Notes: a model not told the origin generated them from the letters alone. 64,000 nt of DNA from an uncultured Parabacteroides sp. (GCF_902493135.1 NZ_CABUOD010000009.1:62001-126000); one strand, 5' to 3'. Shown: positions 17,749 through 27,285, counted from the first letter of the stretch. Numbers and translations: made by a program.

Positions 17749-17799
17749 CTATTGCCCGTTGTAATGATGATGGTGGAGATGCAGAACTGTACTTTTCAT
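17749..17799 (-). CDS. His-rich leader peptide of the hisGDCB operon
   Basis: A 16-codon reading frame encodes MKSTVLHLHHHHYNGQ and stops at TAG. Five of its residues are histidine, four of them consecutive (9-12). It starts about 14 bases after the predicted transcription start, ends 44 bases before the terminator hairpin, and lies 110 bases upstream of hisG. This is the arrangement of classical ribosome-mediated attenuation: when charged tRNA-His is scarce the ribosome stalls on the His codons and the terminator is not formed. The frame and the order of parts are seen directly; regulation is inferred. A mutually exclusive antiterminator pairing was not worked out. Confidence 0.85.
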   Translation of the reverse strand: MKSTVLHLHHHHYNGQ

Positions 17800-17819
17800 T
17801 TGTTATTATTTTTACGCTG

Positions 17820-17849
17820 CAAAGTTACAATAATAATTGAATTAGCAAA
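17820..17849 (-). promoter_or_regulatory. his operon promoter
   Basis: Minus-strand TTTG (17849-17846), then 18 bases, then TAACTTTG (17827-17820). The start of transcription would fall near 17813, just before the leader peptide. Confidence 0.7.
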
Positions 17850-17922
17850 TAAAACTTACAAAAGATTAGCCAAACAGGGCGATTTTTTTATAATAAAGCC
17901 AATTTCAACCCGATAAATCCGG

Positions 17923-20460
17923 TTATCTGTACAAATGATCCGCCTGCTGACGGATTTTATTTGAGAGCAGGACCGGATAGTCCGGGTGGGCGGCAAAGAA
18001 ATCGTCCACCTCCTTCTTAGCCTCCGGCGAAGTATGTCCGCTCAATAAAGCCCGTACCCAATCACGCGGAAAAAAGATGTCCCCCGTACGCTGTACTTCC
18101 TGCAAGGCTTCCAGAGCCGGACGGATATAACCGACCGCTTCTTTCTGGCGCAACTGGCAGTTCAGGTTCGACAAGGCGGCCGAAGCCCACGGCTCGACGC
18201 GACGATTTCCGGCCACGAGCAGAGAGGCAAACACACTGTCGCGTACTTCCTTGCGCGGAGAAACGGATGGCGAGATGAACGCATATTGCCGTTTGCGGTC
18301 CGGATTGGTGATCCGGGCTTGCTGGGTCGCTACGATTTCATCGGCTTTGTCGGGCATTTGGATTGCCAGGCCGTACGACAGGCTGATATAATCGTTTTCG
18401 CTCAGCGAACAGCCGGCAGGCGCTTTCCGGTCTTTCCAGAGCGCATACAGTTTGCCGACCGCTTCCCGCGTGCGGGCGATGGAGCGATACAGGCGGAACG
18501 CCTGCAAACGCCGCTGGGGTTGTTCTGCCGTCGTCACGATCTTCCAGAGTACCTGTTCCGTTTTTTCCGGATCAGCGGGATACAGACGTTGGCAATTGCC
18601 GATATATCCGAGGGCGGCCGAGAACAACAGGGAATTGGTTTCCCCCGGCAGATAATCCAACATAGCTTCCATATACGATTCCGAAGAGATCGTCCGGTTC
18701 AATAAATTCTCATACAAGGTGATCAGCAAGGAACCTCTCAACACTTCATCCTTGCAATCGGGAAGGTAGGACAAACAAGCCTTCGCATCTTTTTCAAACA
18801 GGCGGAAGAAACCATATCCTTTGCCGTCGGCATTGGGTATGACGAAACTGCCTGTGCCCGCCTTCCTTTTCAAATCCACAAACCTCAACCTCTTGCCTTT
18901 TGCAAATTTAACTTGAACTTCTTCTGTCTCCTTATCCGGATGAACGATAAGAAAAGACAAATCCTGTTCCCACAGAAGTCCGCGGCCGAAAGGGTCAGAC
19001 TGTTCGACATACAATTTTTTACCTGCTTCGCAAGAGATTTCAGGCATCCCCTTCTCGTTCACCCAGACATGGCTCCAGGCCGACAGGTCGTCGTCCGTAT
19101 ATTTGTCCAGGATGCCGATCAACCCTTCCCAGGTCGCATTCCCGTATGCATACGTCTTCAGATATTCCCGTATCCCTTCCCGGAAAGGCTCCTTCCCTAT
19201 TTTCTTCACCAGCATTTCCAGGATAATCGGAGACTTATCATAGATGATATTGCCGTACATCAATCCGGCATCCCGCATATTCGACAGTTGCTGCTTCACC
19301 GGATTGGCGCCGGCGGTACGGTCTTCGGAATAGGCCGCCGGGATATAGTCGAGCATGAAGTTCAGGGAATGGTTCACCTCCGGAAACAGAGGTTCGATCA
19401 TCCGGGAGGCATAATAATTGGCGAAAACCTCTTTTGTCCAGACATCATTGAACCATTCCATCGTCACGAAGTCTCCGAACCACATATGCGAAGTCTCGTG
19501 CGCAATCAGGGAACTGCGTGCCAGACGCTCGTTCAATGTCGGGTTCTCGTTCAGGAACATCCGCCCGTCCGTATATAAGGTCGCTCCCGTATGTTCCATC
19601 CCGCCGAACTGGAATCCCGGCAAAATGATCAGGTCGTACTTGGCGAAAGGATACGGTATCCGGGTATATTCCTCCTGCCATTCGAGCGCATCGAACACTT
19701 CGGAGGCAATATCGGGACACTGTGCCACCTTCTTCGGGTCGGTCTCGCGATGGTAAATCGAAATATTCCGTCCGTCGCGCGAATACGTTTCCCGTGTCAG
19801 CTTACCGGCGACGAAAGAGAAAAGATAGGTGCTGAGCGGTTCCGTTTCCCGGAAAGAAATCCGCCTGCGCCCGGCGACGGATGTCGAATCCACCTGCTCG
19901 ACCGCCCCGTTGGCGACCGCCTGCCAGGAAGACGGGACCTCCAACGACAGGGTGAAAAGCGATTTCATATCCGGCTGGTCGAAACAGGGGAAGAGCGTAC
20001 GCGCCCGGTCGGGAACCAGCAACGTATAGAGGAACTCGTCCCGGCGGTTCAGCGACTGGTCGTTTGCCGTAAATTCGACGGTTACGCGGTTCTCTCCGTC
20101 TGCCGCCTCTCTTGCGCCGATCACGATATGTTCGTCCTTAACCGTATAAGGGACTTTCCTGCCATTCAACAAAACCGAGGCAACCTGTTCCGGTTCTCCC
20201 CGGAAATCGATGATAACCGGTTGCTTTTCACGGACGGCAAGCGTTATTTCCGCTTTGCCGGTGACGGCCTCCCCCCGGTTTTCCGGGATGGAGAAAAAGA
20301 GGTGGTAACGTACCCCCTCGAAATGTTCTTTCCTGAACCGGGCCAATTCCCGGCTGACTCCCGGTTGCAACAGCGCCGCATCCGGCGCAGGACTACCGCA
20401 GGCACTTAAGAATGCGATAGAAACTATCCCTATAAAATGTTTAAACATGACATCAATCAT
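17923..20460 (-). CDS. M1-family zinc aminopeptidase lipoprotein
   Basis: This 845-residue protein removes N-terminal residues from peptides. It has the substrate-binding motif GGMEHTGATLY (the M1 GxMEN variant) and the zinc site HETSH at 321-325 followed by the third ligand Glu in WTKEVFANYYA. The start is either Met1 (20460) or Met5 (20448); both give a lipoprotein signal ending at the Cys in AFLSACGSPAP. So it is probably anchored facing the periplasm or exposed on the surface. C-terminal HEAT-like helices fill the last 300 residues. It follows the DUF4268 gene by 22 bases and forms a leftward group with an M16 peptidase. Confidence 0.93.
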   Translation of the reverse strand: MIDVMFKHFIGIVSIAFLSACGSPAPDAALLQPGVSRELARFRKEHFEGVRYHLFFSIPENRGEAVTGKAEITLAVREKQPVIIDFRGEPEQVASVLLNGRKVPYTVKDEHIVIGAREAADGENRVTVEFTANDQSLNRRDEFLYTLLVPDRARTLFPCFDQPDMKSLFTLSLEVPSSWQAVANGAVEQVDSTSVAGRRRISFRETEPLSTYLFSFVAGKLTRETYSRDGRNISIYHRETDPKKVAQCPDIASEVFDALEWQEEYTRIPYPFAKYDLIILPGFQFGGMEHTGATLYTDGRMFLNENPTLNERLARSSLIAHETSHMWFGDFVTMEWFNDVWTKEVFANYYASRMIEPLFPEVNHSLNFMLDYIPAAYSEDRTAGANPVKQQLSNMRDAGLMYGNIIYDKSPIILEMLVKKIGKEPFREGIREYLKTYAYGNATWEGLIGILDKYTDDDLSAWSHVWVNEKGMPEISCEAGKKLYVEQSDPFGRGLLWEQDLSFLIVHPDKETEEVQVKFAKGKRLRFVDLKRKAGTGSFVIPNADGKGYGFFRLFEKDAKACLSYLPDCKDEVLRGSLLITLYENLLNRTISSESYMEAMLDYLPGETNSLLFSAALGYIGNCQRLYPADPEKTEQVLWKIVTTAEQPQRRLQAFRLYRSIARTREAVGKLYALWKDRKAPAGCSLSENDYISLSYGLAIQMPDKADEIVATQQARITNPDRKRQYAFISPSVSPRKEVRDSVFASLLVAGNRRVEPWASAALSNLNCQLRQKEAVGYIRPALEALQEVQRTGDIFFPRDWVRALLSGHTSPEAKKEVDDFFAAHPDYPVLLSNKIRQQADHLYR

Positions 20461-20482
20461 AATTCGAAAATCATAAATCTCC

Positions 20483-20938
20483 CTATTCCCTCAAATACTC
20501 AGCTATGGACATGAAGTTCCGTTCCAACAGATACATCCGGCTTGCCATAAAGGAGAAAAACTCTCCCCAGTCCTGACGGCGATGGAAGTCGATCCCGAAC
20601 TTGGAGGTATAAATACGGGCCACCTGCTTTCCGGTATCGCGCACGAAACAAATGTCCCAGGTCAACCCCTCCGGAAAATCCGTTTCCAGCGTATCCTTAT
20701 ACCACGTCAGGCGTTCGAACATCTCCAGCCGGGCCTCTTCGCTCCTATGGTTCACTTCGAGGATGACAAACGCACCCTCTCTTGTCGCATCGAATTTGAG
20801 TTCGACCCCTTTCACTTTCGTATCATATAGAACCCACGTTTTCTTGCGTCCTCTCAGATACGGCTGTACTTCACAAAATGAGGCGAAACTTTCCCAAAAT
20901 TCAAGTTTCAGGTTCTTGAGTTCGTCTTTACTATACAT
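20483..20938 (-). CDS. DUF4268 protein
   Basis: This 151-residue protein matches the DUF4268 family as remembered: an N-terminal helix with ELKLEFW-like sequence (LKNLKLEFWESFASF), then beta strands such as GVELKFDATREGAFVILEVNH, and a C-terminal FMASRMYLLERNF helix. The family is often found alone or attached to nuclease-like domains; no catalytic function is established here. It begins at the base after the M16 peptidase stop, so it is probably translated from the same message. Confidence 0.8.
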   Translation of the reverse strand: MYSKDELKNLKLEFWESFASFCEVQPYLRGRKKTWVLYDTKVKGVELKFDATREGAFVILEVNHRSEEARLEMFERLTWYKDTLETDFPEGLTWDICFVRDTGKQVARIYTSKFGIDFHRRQDWGEFFSFMASRMYLLERNFMSIAEYLRE

Positions 20939-23827
20939 TTATTTATATATGTCTTTCTTTTTCACTTTTACTATCGTACCGTATTCGGCCAGCTTCTTCA
21001 TATCGATACGTTTCCGGTTCCCGGCAATCACGTAAACGACCGGGCGGCCACTGATCTGCTCCCGGTAGAAACGGGAAATATCCTGCATGTCCATCGTTGC
21101 GATATCCCGCAGGAATTCTTCAGCCGGATCACGGTCGAAACCTTCCATACGCGCACTCGCCACTTTCTCGGACAGGCTGCGGAAAGGCGGATAATCGTTA
21201 TTGATGCGGTTCACCAACGTCTGCTTGACCGCCTCCACCCTTTCCGGCTTCAACGGCATTTCCCGGATCAGCGAATCCAGTACGCCCAGCGCATCCGGCG
21301 TCTTGTCGCTCTGGGTGGACAGCATCGCCGTAAAAGATCCGGCAGTCCCCTTATGTGCATGGTTCGGCAACTGGTAACGACCGCTTGTCCGGTAGGCAAA
21401 AGAGCGGAACTCCCTTATCTCCTGGAACATCAGCGACGACATATCGCCCCCGAAGTAGACGGAGAACAGCCGGGAGGCATGGCGGGAAGCCTTGTCATCG
21501 ACCGGATCGCCCTTGACATAGCCGTAAACGATGCTCTGCGCCATATCCGGCATATCGATAAAAAAGACGGTCGGCCGGTCGTATTGTTTCAACTCGCGGT
21601 AATAGGGAGAATTGGAGAGCACGGTCGTCCGTTCCAACGGGATATGCCGGCGGATCGTCCCGATCACCTTCTCCACAGGCAAAGTGCCGCAGTAGTGAAG
21701 GTCGCACTCTACGCTCCGCACCTTGTCGTAGACCGCCAACAGGTCTTTTCCCTTCAATTTCTTGATCTGCGAGAGTGAAAGCTTACGCAGGTAACGGGAC
21801 TGGTCGCCGTATTTCACCTGTTCCAGCAAAGCCGATGCCACATTGTCGCCCGACTTGAAAAAGGCTTTCTCCGAGACTTTGGCATCGTCCACTACCTGGC
21901 GGAGCTTCTTGTCGTCTGCCTTTGCATGGCGGATAAAGTCGCCCACAAGTTCCATCGTCTCGTCGATATGGTTGTCGAAACCGGTCACCTTCATGACAAA
22001 AGCATCGGGCGTCACATCGAAGGCAAGCGTGCTCCCGATCGACTGCAAGCGGCCGCGGAACTGCTCGAAGGGCAAGGAATCGGTTCCTAACAATTGCAGG
22101 TAGTTGACGAGCTGCATCAACTCCGGTTGCTCCAAAGCGCCGATTCCATAGGAGATATTGAAGGTGAAAATATCGTTCAGCGGATTAGGAGTCGTGTACA
22201 ACGTCACCAAAGGAGCCAGCTTTGATGTCTTCACATCCTTCTCGAAATCGATGATACGAGGCGGCACTTGCTGTTCCGGTATCTTCTCCAACTGTTCGGC
22301 GTAGGCAGACGAAGCGTCTGCATGGCGGGGGACGACGGGGGCAAAAGCCGGTTTCGGCAGATTGTCCTTCGGATATTTCCCCGTGCTCTTGGTTACGCAC
22401 AGATAGTTATCGCTGAAATATTTTCGGGCGACCCGCACGACATCCTCTTTCGTGATAGACTCGATCCGCGCCACCTCGTCCAGGTAATCGTTCCAACTCT
22501 TTCCCTGCGAGAACAGTTTCATCATGACCGTCGCACGCGAGTCGATATTCTCCAACGCGGACGCATACTGCCGTTTCTGTTCCAGTTTCAGGCTGTTGAA
22601 CACTTCGTCGCTGAAGTCTCCGTTTTTCACCCGGTTGATCTCGTTCCAGACCATCTTCTCGGCCGAGCTGTACGATTGGATCAACAACTTCGGCATAATG
22701 GCGACCGCCAGGATGCCCGCCTCATTCATGCTCTCGTTGATGGCAAGGGCTCCCATCAGCTTATGCTCCACCATCAGTTTGTCCAGATAGCCCGTGCCGT
22801 TGGCGTTGTTCAGCAGGTTGACCGCTATATTCAGGGCAACCTGGTCTTCATGGTTGGCCGAAACGCCCCGGAACCCCAGCCCCATCGCCTTAATAAAAGG
22901 GATCGGGAACTTCACCTTCATTTTCTCACGTCCGTTGAACGGCGGGAGCGTCACCTTCTCCGGCGCCGGCACATTGCCCGGACGGATGCGTGAAAAGGTC
23001 TTTTCGAGGACAGGCATAACCTGACGCGTATCGAAATCGCCGCTAAGGATCAGCGCCATATTGGATGCCACATAATAGTCCTCGAAGAACTTGCGCATCT
23101 CCGTCAGCCGCGGGTTCTTGAGGTTCTTCGTGCTGCCGATAATCGGGTAAGCATACGGGTGCGGGCCGAAATAACGCGCCATCAGCGTGTCCATCACCTG
23201 GCCGCCGATGAAGTCGCCGTACATGTTCTTCTCCTCATAGACCGTTTCCAGTTCGCTTTGGAAAAGACGGAAGACGGGGTTGATCAGGCGTTCGCTGTTG
23301 ATCTCCGCCCATTGGACCATATATTGCGGTGAAAAGGTATTGAAATAGATCGTTGCGTCGTATGAGGTCGCCGCGTTCAGGCCGGAACCGCCGAACCGGC
23401 TGATGAGCCGGTTGAACTCGTTGGGGATGACATATTCGGAAGAGCGGATACTCAGCTCGTTGATCTCCTTTTGCAGGCGGGCACGTTCTGCGGCATCCTC
23501 CGTCATGGCCAGTTCGTCGTATTTCAGGACGATGGAGTCCAGCAGGACCTTCTCCGACTCGTAATCGAGCGTCCCGATACGGTCCGTCCCCTTAAACATC
23601 ATGTGCTCGAAATAGTGGGCGATCCCTGTGTCCGGGCAATCCTTCGACCCTGCCTTCACGACGACGGCGCCGAAGACCTTCGGCTGGCTGTGATCCTCGT
23701 TCAGCCAAACGGTCAGCCCGTTATCCAGTTTATATTCCTTTACTTTGAGAGCGTTCAAGTCCGCTGCTTGCGATTGATAAGAACAACATGCGAATGCCAT
23801 CATCACTACTTTTAATTTCACGGTCAT
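20939..23827 (-). CDS. M16-family zinc metallopeptidase (insulinase/pitrilysin type)
   Basis: The protein is 962 residues from the start at 23827. The longer frame begins at 23899, but a TATCTTTG promoter box at 23859-23852 lies inside that extension, and the shorter start gives a normal signal peptide (MTVKLKVVMMAFACCSYQSQA). The inverted zinc motif HxxEH is HYFEH at 71-75, with the distal Glu in VYEEKNMYGD. A second M16 half without the motif follows, as in two-domain pitrilysins. It is expected to degrade peptides in the periplasm, together with the co-directional M1 aminopeptidase. Confidence 0.94.
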   Translation of the reverse strand: MTVKLKVVMMAFACCSYQSQAADLNALKVKEYKLDNGLTVWLNEDHSQPKVFGAVVVKAGSKDCPDTGIAHYFEHMMFKGTDRIGTLDYESEKVLLDSIVLKYDELAMTEDAAERARLQKEINELSIRSSEYVIPNEFNRLISRFGGSGLNAATSYDATIYFNTFSPQYMVQWAEINSERLINPVFRLFQSELETVYEEKNMYGDFIGGQVMDTLMARYFGPHPYAYPIIGSTKNLKNPRLTEMRKFFEDYYVASNMALILSGDFDTRQVMPVLEKTFSRIRPGNVPAPEKVTLPPFNGREKMKVKFPIPFIKAMGLGFRGVSANHEDQVALNIAVNLLNNANGTGYLDKLMVEHKLMGALAINESMNEAGILAVAIMPKLLIQSYSSAEKMVWNEINRVKNGDFSDEVFNSLKLEQKRQYASALENIDSRATVMMKLFSQGKSWNDYLDEVARIESITKEDVVRVARKYFSDNYLCVTKSTGKYPKDNLPKPAFAPVVPRHADASSAYAEQLEKIPEQQVPPRIIDFEKDVKTSKLAPLVTLYTTPNPLNDIFTFNISYGIGALEQPELMQLVNYLQLLGTDSLPFEQFRGRLQSIGSTLAFDVTPDAFVMKVTGFDNHIDETMELVGDFIRHAKADDKKLRQVVDDAKVSEKAFFKSGDNVASALLEQVKYGDQSRYLRKLSLSQIKKLKGKDLLAVYDKVRSVECDLHYCGTLPVEKVIGTIRRHIPLERTTVLSNSPYYRELKQYDRPTVFFIDMPDMAQSIVYGYVKGDPVDDKASRHASRLFSVYFGGDMSSLMFQEIREFRSFAYRTSGRYQLPNHAHKGTAGSFTAMLSTQSDKTPDALGVLDSLIREMPLKPERVEAVKQTLVNRINNDYPPFRSLSEKVASARMEGFDRDPAEEFLRDIATMDMQDISRFYREQISGRPVVYVIAGNRKRIDMKKLAEYGTIVKVKKKDIYK

Positions 23828-23851
23828 GTTACAGATTTGCAATATTAGCGT

Positions 23852-23859
23852 CAAAGATA
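23852..23859 (-). promoter_or_regulatory. -7 box of the M16 peptidase gene
   Basis: Minus-strand TATCTTTG lies 25 bases before the ATG at 23827 and supports that start over the one at 23899. Confidence 0.5.
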
Positions 23860-23940
23860 AAAAATTAATCCGACAATAGTGATCGATGCGATAAACCAAA
23901 CGAATATTTAATTGTTATCCCAATAAAAGGCCAATACGAT

Positions 23941-25110
23941 ATGATAAACTTAGGCAGCTGGATGAACGGTATCCTGATCGGTTGGGGCGTGGACCCTAAA
24001 ATTGCAAATACTTTCGATGAAATGATCATCGCCGCATTGCTGGTCATACTGGCAGTCGGGCTGGATTACCTGTGCCAGGCGATTTTTGTCGGCAGCATGA
24101 AAAAGCTGGCGCAGCATACGCATTACCAGTGGGACTCGTTGCTCCTCAAACGTAAGGTCGTCCACCACTTGGTCCACACGATACCGGGCATCCTGGTCTA
24201 CGCCCTGTTGCCTTTGGCGTTCATACGGGGAAAAGGCTTGTTGCTGTGGTCGCAGAAAATATGTGCCGTGTATATCGTGTTCGCCTTGTTGCTGGCCATA
24301 AACGGTTTCATATTGGTATTTCTGGATATGTATAACACGCGGCAGGTGAGTAGGAACCGTCCGATCAAAGGGTTCATGCAGGTGCTTCAAGTCTTGCTGT
24401 TCTTCATCGGCGGGATCGTCATCGTCGCCATCCTGATCGGGAAATCTCCGGCCAGCCTGTTTGCCGGCTTGGGCGCTTCGGCGGCGATCCTGATGCTGGT
24501 ATTCAAAGATACGATCTTGGGATTCGTGGCGGGCATCCAGCTTTCCGCCAACGATATGCTGCGGCCGGGCGACTGGATCACGGTTCCCGGCTCGAACGCG
24601 AACGGTACTGTCATGGAAATCACGCTGAATACCGTCAAGATACAAAACTTCGACAATACGATCTCCACCATCCCGCCTTATACGCTGGTGAACGGTTCGT
24701 TCCAGAACTGGCGGGGCATGGTCGAATCGGGCGGCCGCCGTGTGATGAAGTCCATCTTTCTCGACCTCAATACCATCAAGTTCTGTACGCCGGACATGCT
24801 CGACACGTTCCGCAAGGAGATCCCGTTGCTTGCCGACTACAAGCCCGACGAAGGCGTGACGCCCACCAATTCGCAGATGTTCCGTGTCTATGTGGAGAAA
24901 TACCTGACAAGCCTTCCGGTCGTCAACACCGACCTCGATTTAATCATCAGCCAGTTGCAATCGACTGAATATGGCGTGCCTATCCAGATCTATTTCTTCT
25001 CCCGCAATAAAATATGGAAGGAATACGAACGTATCCAGTCGGACATCTTCGACCATTTCTTCGCAATGGTCCCCAAATTCGATTTGAAGGTTTACCAGTA
25101 TTCGGAGTAA
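23941..25110 (+). CDS. MscS-type mechanosensitive channel (YbdG-like), copy 1
   Basis: This 389-residue membrane protein has about five hydrophobic helices in the first 190 residues. The pore-helix and beta-domain block typical of small-conductance channels follows: LFAGLGASAAILMLVFKDT, then the GDWI motif at RPGDWITV. The phrase SFQNWRGM after the beta domain resembles the YbdG branch. It should open under membrane tension and release solutes on osmotic downshift. A close paralogue follows 290 bases downstream; the two differ mostly at the N-terminus and in a C-terminal insertion present only in copy 2. Confidence 0.9.
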   Translation: MINLGSWMNGILIGWGVDPKIANTFDEMIIAALLVILAVGLDYLCQAIFVGSMKKLAQHTHYQWDSLLLKRKVVHHLVHTIPGILVYALLPLAFIRGKGLLLWSQKICAVYIVFALLLAINGFILVFLDMYNTRQVSRNRPIKGFMQVLQVLLFFIGGIVIVAILIGKSPASLFAGLGASAAILMLVFKDTILGFVAGIQLSANDMLRPGDWITVPGSNANGTVMEITLNTVKIQNFDNTISTIPPYTLVNGSFQNWRGMVESGGRRVMKSIFLDLNTIKFCTPDMLDTFRKEIPLLADYKPDEGVTPTNSQMFRVYVEKYLTSLPVVNTDLDLIISQLQSTEYGVPIQIYFFSRNKIWKEYERIQSDIFDHFFAMVPKFDLKVYQYSE

Positions 25111-25165
25111 GAGCCATGAAAAAGGCAGAGGCCCTTATTGTCAAATTTGTAGAAATACCCATTGG

Positions 25166-25252
25166 TCCAAATCGAAACACACGGGCATGAAAATCGGTTT
25201 TCATACCCATGAAAATAAAATTTCCCGCAAGGGTAATATTTTTTAACAAACT
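25166..25252 (+). repeat. Dispersed intergenic element, copy C
   Basis: The core GGGTAATATTTTTTAACA lies at 25231-25248. Upstream of it is a strong hairpin with arms ATGAAAA/TTTTCAT flanked by GGG/CCC (25183-25208). The core ends 153 bases before the start of the second MscS gene, the same distance as copy A to clpC. Confidence 0.7.
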
Positions 25253-25315
25253 GATATTTTTACAATCGCCTATATCTCAGAAGGATGACCTTTTTGCCGC
25301 TTTTTATGGGGAATA

Positions 25316-25349
25316 TTGTATTTTTCAGTTAGTTTTTTAGTTAGTTTTG
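25316..25349 (+). promoter_or_regulatory. Promoter of the second MscS gene
   Basis: TTG (25316-25318) and TAGTTTTG (25342-25349) are separated by 23 bases, the same spacing as at clpC. This places transcription start after the apparent Met at 25347 and favours the ATG at 25401. Confidence 0.45.
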
Positions 25350-25400
25350 TCTACAAATTGGAGGTTCTCGCAAGTACACTTGATTAAACATTTAAAGGAT

Positions 25401-26666
25401 ATGCACGCAATACAAGAATGGATTAACAATCATCTGATCGAATGGGGTATTATCAGCAGTTCGGCAACCGAACTGGACAATACGATCGTCCTGCTGCTGA
25501 TCATCGCCGTAACGGTCGGCATCGACTACGCTTGCCGCTATATTTTCCTGAATATGTTCAAACGGCTTGCGAAGAGAACCCGCAACCAATGGGACGACTT
25601 GATCGTCGAGCGCAAGATTATCAACAAGCTGATGCACATGATCCCTGCCATCCTGGTGTATGTGCTGCTGCCGCTGGCTTTCCCGGTTGATGAGGCGCCC
25701 AAGATATTGGGAATCCTGCAAATGATATGCAAGATCTACATCATTGCCGTTTCACTTCGTTTCATCAGTGCCTCCCTGAACGTCGTGCATGAAATATACA
25801 ACCGGAAGGAATCGCTCAAGAACAAGCCGCTGAAAGGTTTCATCCAACTATTGCAGGTAGCCGTTTTCTTTATCGGTTTTATACTGATCATCAGTATTCT
25901 GATCGGCAAATCACCGACGACGCTGTTCGCCGGACTGGGAGCTTCGGCCGCGATCCTGATGCTGGTGTTCAAGGATACGATCTTGGGATTCGTGGCCGGC
26001 ATACAGCTTTCCGCCAACGATATGCTGCGGCCGGGCGACTGGATCACGATGGAGAAATACGGGGCGAACGGGACGGTTACCGAAGTCACGCTGAACGCGG
26101 TCAAAGTCAAGAACTTCGACAATACGATCACGACGATTCCCCCTTATGCCCTGGTGAGCGATGCTTTCCAAAACTGGCGCGGGATGTCGGAATCTCCCGG
26201 ACGGCGGATCAAGCGCTCCATCAATATCGATATGAACAGCGTGAGTTTCTGCACGCCTGAGATGTTGGCCAAATTCCGCAAAATCTCCTTGCTGACAGAC
26301 TATATCGACGAGAAGGAAAAAGAGCTGAACGCCTATAACGAGGCGCACCGGATCGACGGTTCCATCCGTGTAAACGGTCGTCGGCAAACGAATATCGGCG
26401 TGTTTCGCGCCTACCTGGTCAATTACCTGAAAAGCCTCCCGGAGGTCAGCAAGGAACTGACCTGCATGGTCCGCCAGTTGCAACCGACGGAAACCGGTAT
26501 TCCGATCGAACTCTATTTCTTCTCCTCCGTGAAAGACTGGGTTCCCTACGAAGGCATTCAGTCCGACGTATTCGACCATGTGCTGGCCGTAATCCCGGAA
26601 TTCGGACTCAGCATCTTCCAGAATGTCTCCGGAAGCGATTTGAGAAGCCTGAATGCCAAACACTAA
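25401..26666 (+). CDS. MscS-type mechanosensitive channel (YbdG-like), copy 2
   Basis: The protein has 421 residues from ATG 25401 (MHAIQEWINNHLIEWG), preceded by AAAGGAT and a promoter. It is a tandem paralogue of the preceding channel, almost identical through the pore region (LFAGLGASAAILMLVFKDT and then ILGFVAGIQLSANDMLRPGD). It differs by an inserted charged segment near residues 300-330 (EKEKELNAYNEAHRIDGS). Duplication of a tension-gated channel may allow different gating thresholds; that is an inference. The 3' end overlaps a small convergent frame by four bases. Confidence 0.9.
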   Translation: MHAIQEWINNHLIEWGIISSSATELDNTIVLLLIIAVTVGIDYACRYIFLNMFKRLAKRTRNQWDDLIVERKIINKLMHMIPAILVYVLLPLAFPVDEAPKILGILQMICKIYIIAVSLRFISASLNVVHEIYNRKESLKNKPLKGFIQLLQVAVFFIGFILIISILIGKSPTTLFAGLGASAAILMLVFKDTILGFVAGIQLSANDMLRPGDWITMEKYGANGTVTEVTLNAVKVKNFDNTITTIPPYALVSDAFQNWRGMSESPGRRIKRSINIDMNSVSFCTPEMLAKFRKISLLTDYIDEKEKELNAYNEAHRIDGSIRVNGRRQTNIGVFRAYLVNYLKSLPEVSKELTCMVRQLQPTETGIPIELYFFSSVKDWVPYEGIQSDVFDHVLAVIPEFGLSIFQNVSGSDLRSLNAKH

Positions 26667-26875
26667 ACAAGTTTGGTAAATCGTTTTTTCAACTCATGTT
26701 TTAAATATAAATATTGCAACCACGAAAGAGTACGCAAGAAAAGTACCAACAATATAATAACTAACAAAATATAACGCACAAGAGGATTTGTCATATAAAA
26801 CTCTCCGCCTAAAATTTCTTCCCAGTTCTTTATCTGGAATAATGATAAATCTAAATGCATACTTTTCGCTGTCAT
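26663..26875 (-). CDS. Small single-pass membrane protein, unrecognised
   Basis: A 70-codon frame encodes a protein with one strong hydrophobic segment (YILLVIILLVLFL, about 35-48) followed by a basic, helical tail (KHELKKRFTKLV). A TATTTTTG box at 26914-26907 lies about 32 bases before the ATG and supports transcription. The start could also be Met6. It matches no family I recognise. An overlapping frame (26694-26888) also has a hydrophobic stretch but a less plausible N-terminus. Confidence 0.4.
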   Translation of the reverse strand: MTAKSMHLDLSLFQIKNWEEILGGEFYMTNPLVRYILLVIILLVLFLRTLSWLQYLYLKHELKKRFTKLV

Positions 26876-27049
26876 TTTGTATGATCATAATTTAGTCTTA
26901 ACGTCACAAAAATAACAGGCATAAAAAAGAAATTACATACGAATATTAATAATTTACTTGTATATTCTGACAACCGGATCGATAAATTTCAAAGGTTTGA
27001 TATTGCGATTAGGGAATAAATCCCGACTTTAAGGCAGACACAAGGGAAT

Positions 27050-27086
27050 AAAAAAAGTCCCACAAATCGTTAAATTCGTGGGACTT
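27050..27086 (-). terminator. Terminator after tRNA-Ser(GGA)
   Basis: Arms AAGTCCCAC (27055-27063) and GTGGGACTT (27078-27086) form a hairpin followed on the minus strand by a T run (27056-27050). Confidence 0.8.
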
Positions 27087-27122
27087 GTCTGTTCTTTGTC
27101 CGGTATTGTCCGCTTAATTCAG

Positions 27123-27210
27123 CGGAGAGAGCGGGATTCGAACCCGCGAAACCCTTTAGGGGTTTACACGCTTTCCAGGCGTGCCTCTTCAACCACTCGA
27201 GCATCTCTCC
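27123..27210 (-). tRNA. tRNA-Ser (anticodon GGA)
   Basis: An 88-base type II tRNA with acceptor stem GGAGAGA/TCTCTCC, discriminator G, anticodon stem CACGC/GCGTG with loop CTGGAAA (anticodon GGA), a long variable arm, and GGTTCGAATCC T-loop. No CCA is encoded. Confidence 0.97.
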
Positions 27211-27262
27211 TTTTTCGGTTGAAATTATGTATATCAGGAAGCGACCAGCCTCCATAAAACGT

Positions 27263-27285
27263 AAAAAGCAGCTTTTGCTGCTTTC
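27263..27285 (-). terminator. Hairpin terminator between the two tRNA-Ser genes
   Basis: AAAGCAGC/GCTGCTTT arms with a four-base loop are followed on the minus strand by TTTTTACG, directly after tRNA-Ser(UGA). The two serine tRNAs may therefore be separate transcripts. Confidence 0.65.

Noticed and set aside
26694..26888. An alternative 64-codon frame overlapping the small membrane protein.
   Set aside because: The other frame has a better membrane segment followed by a basic tail and a better-placed promoter.
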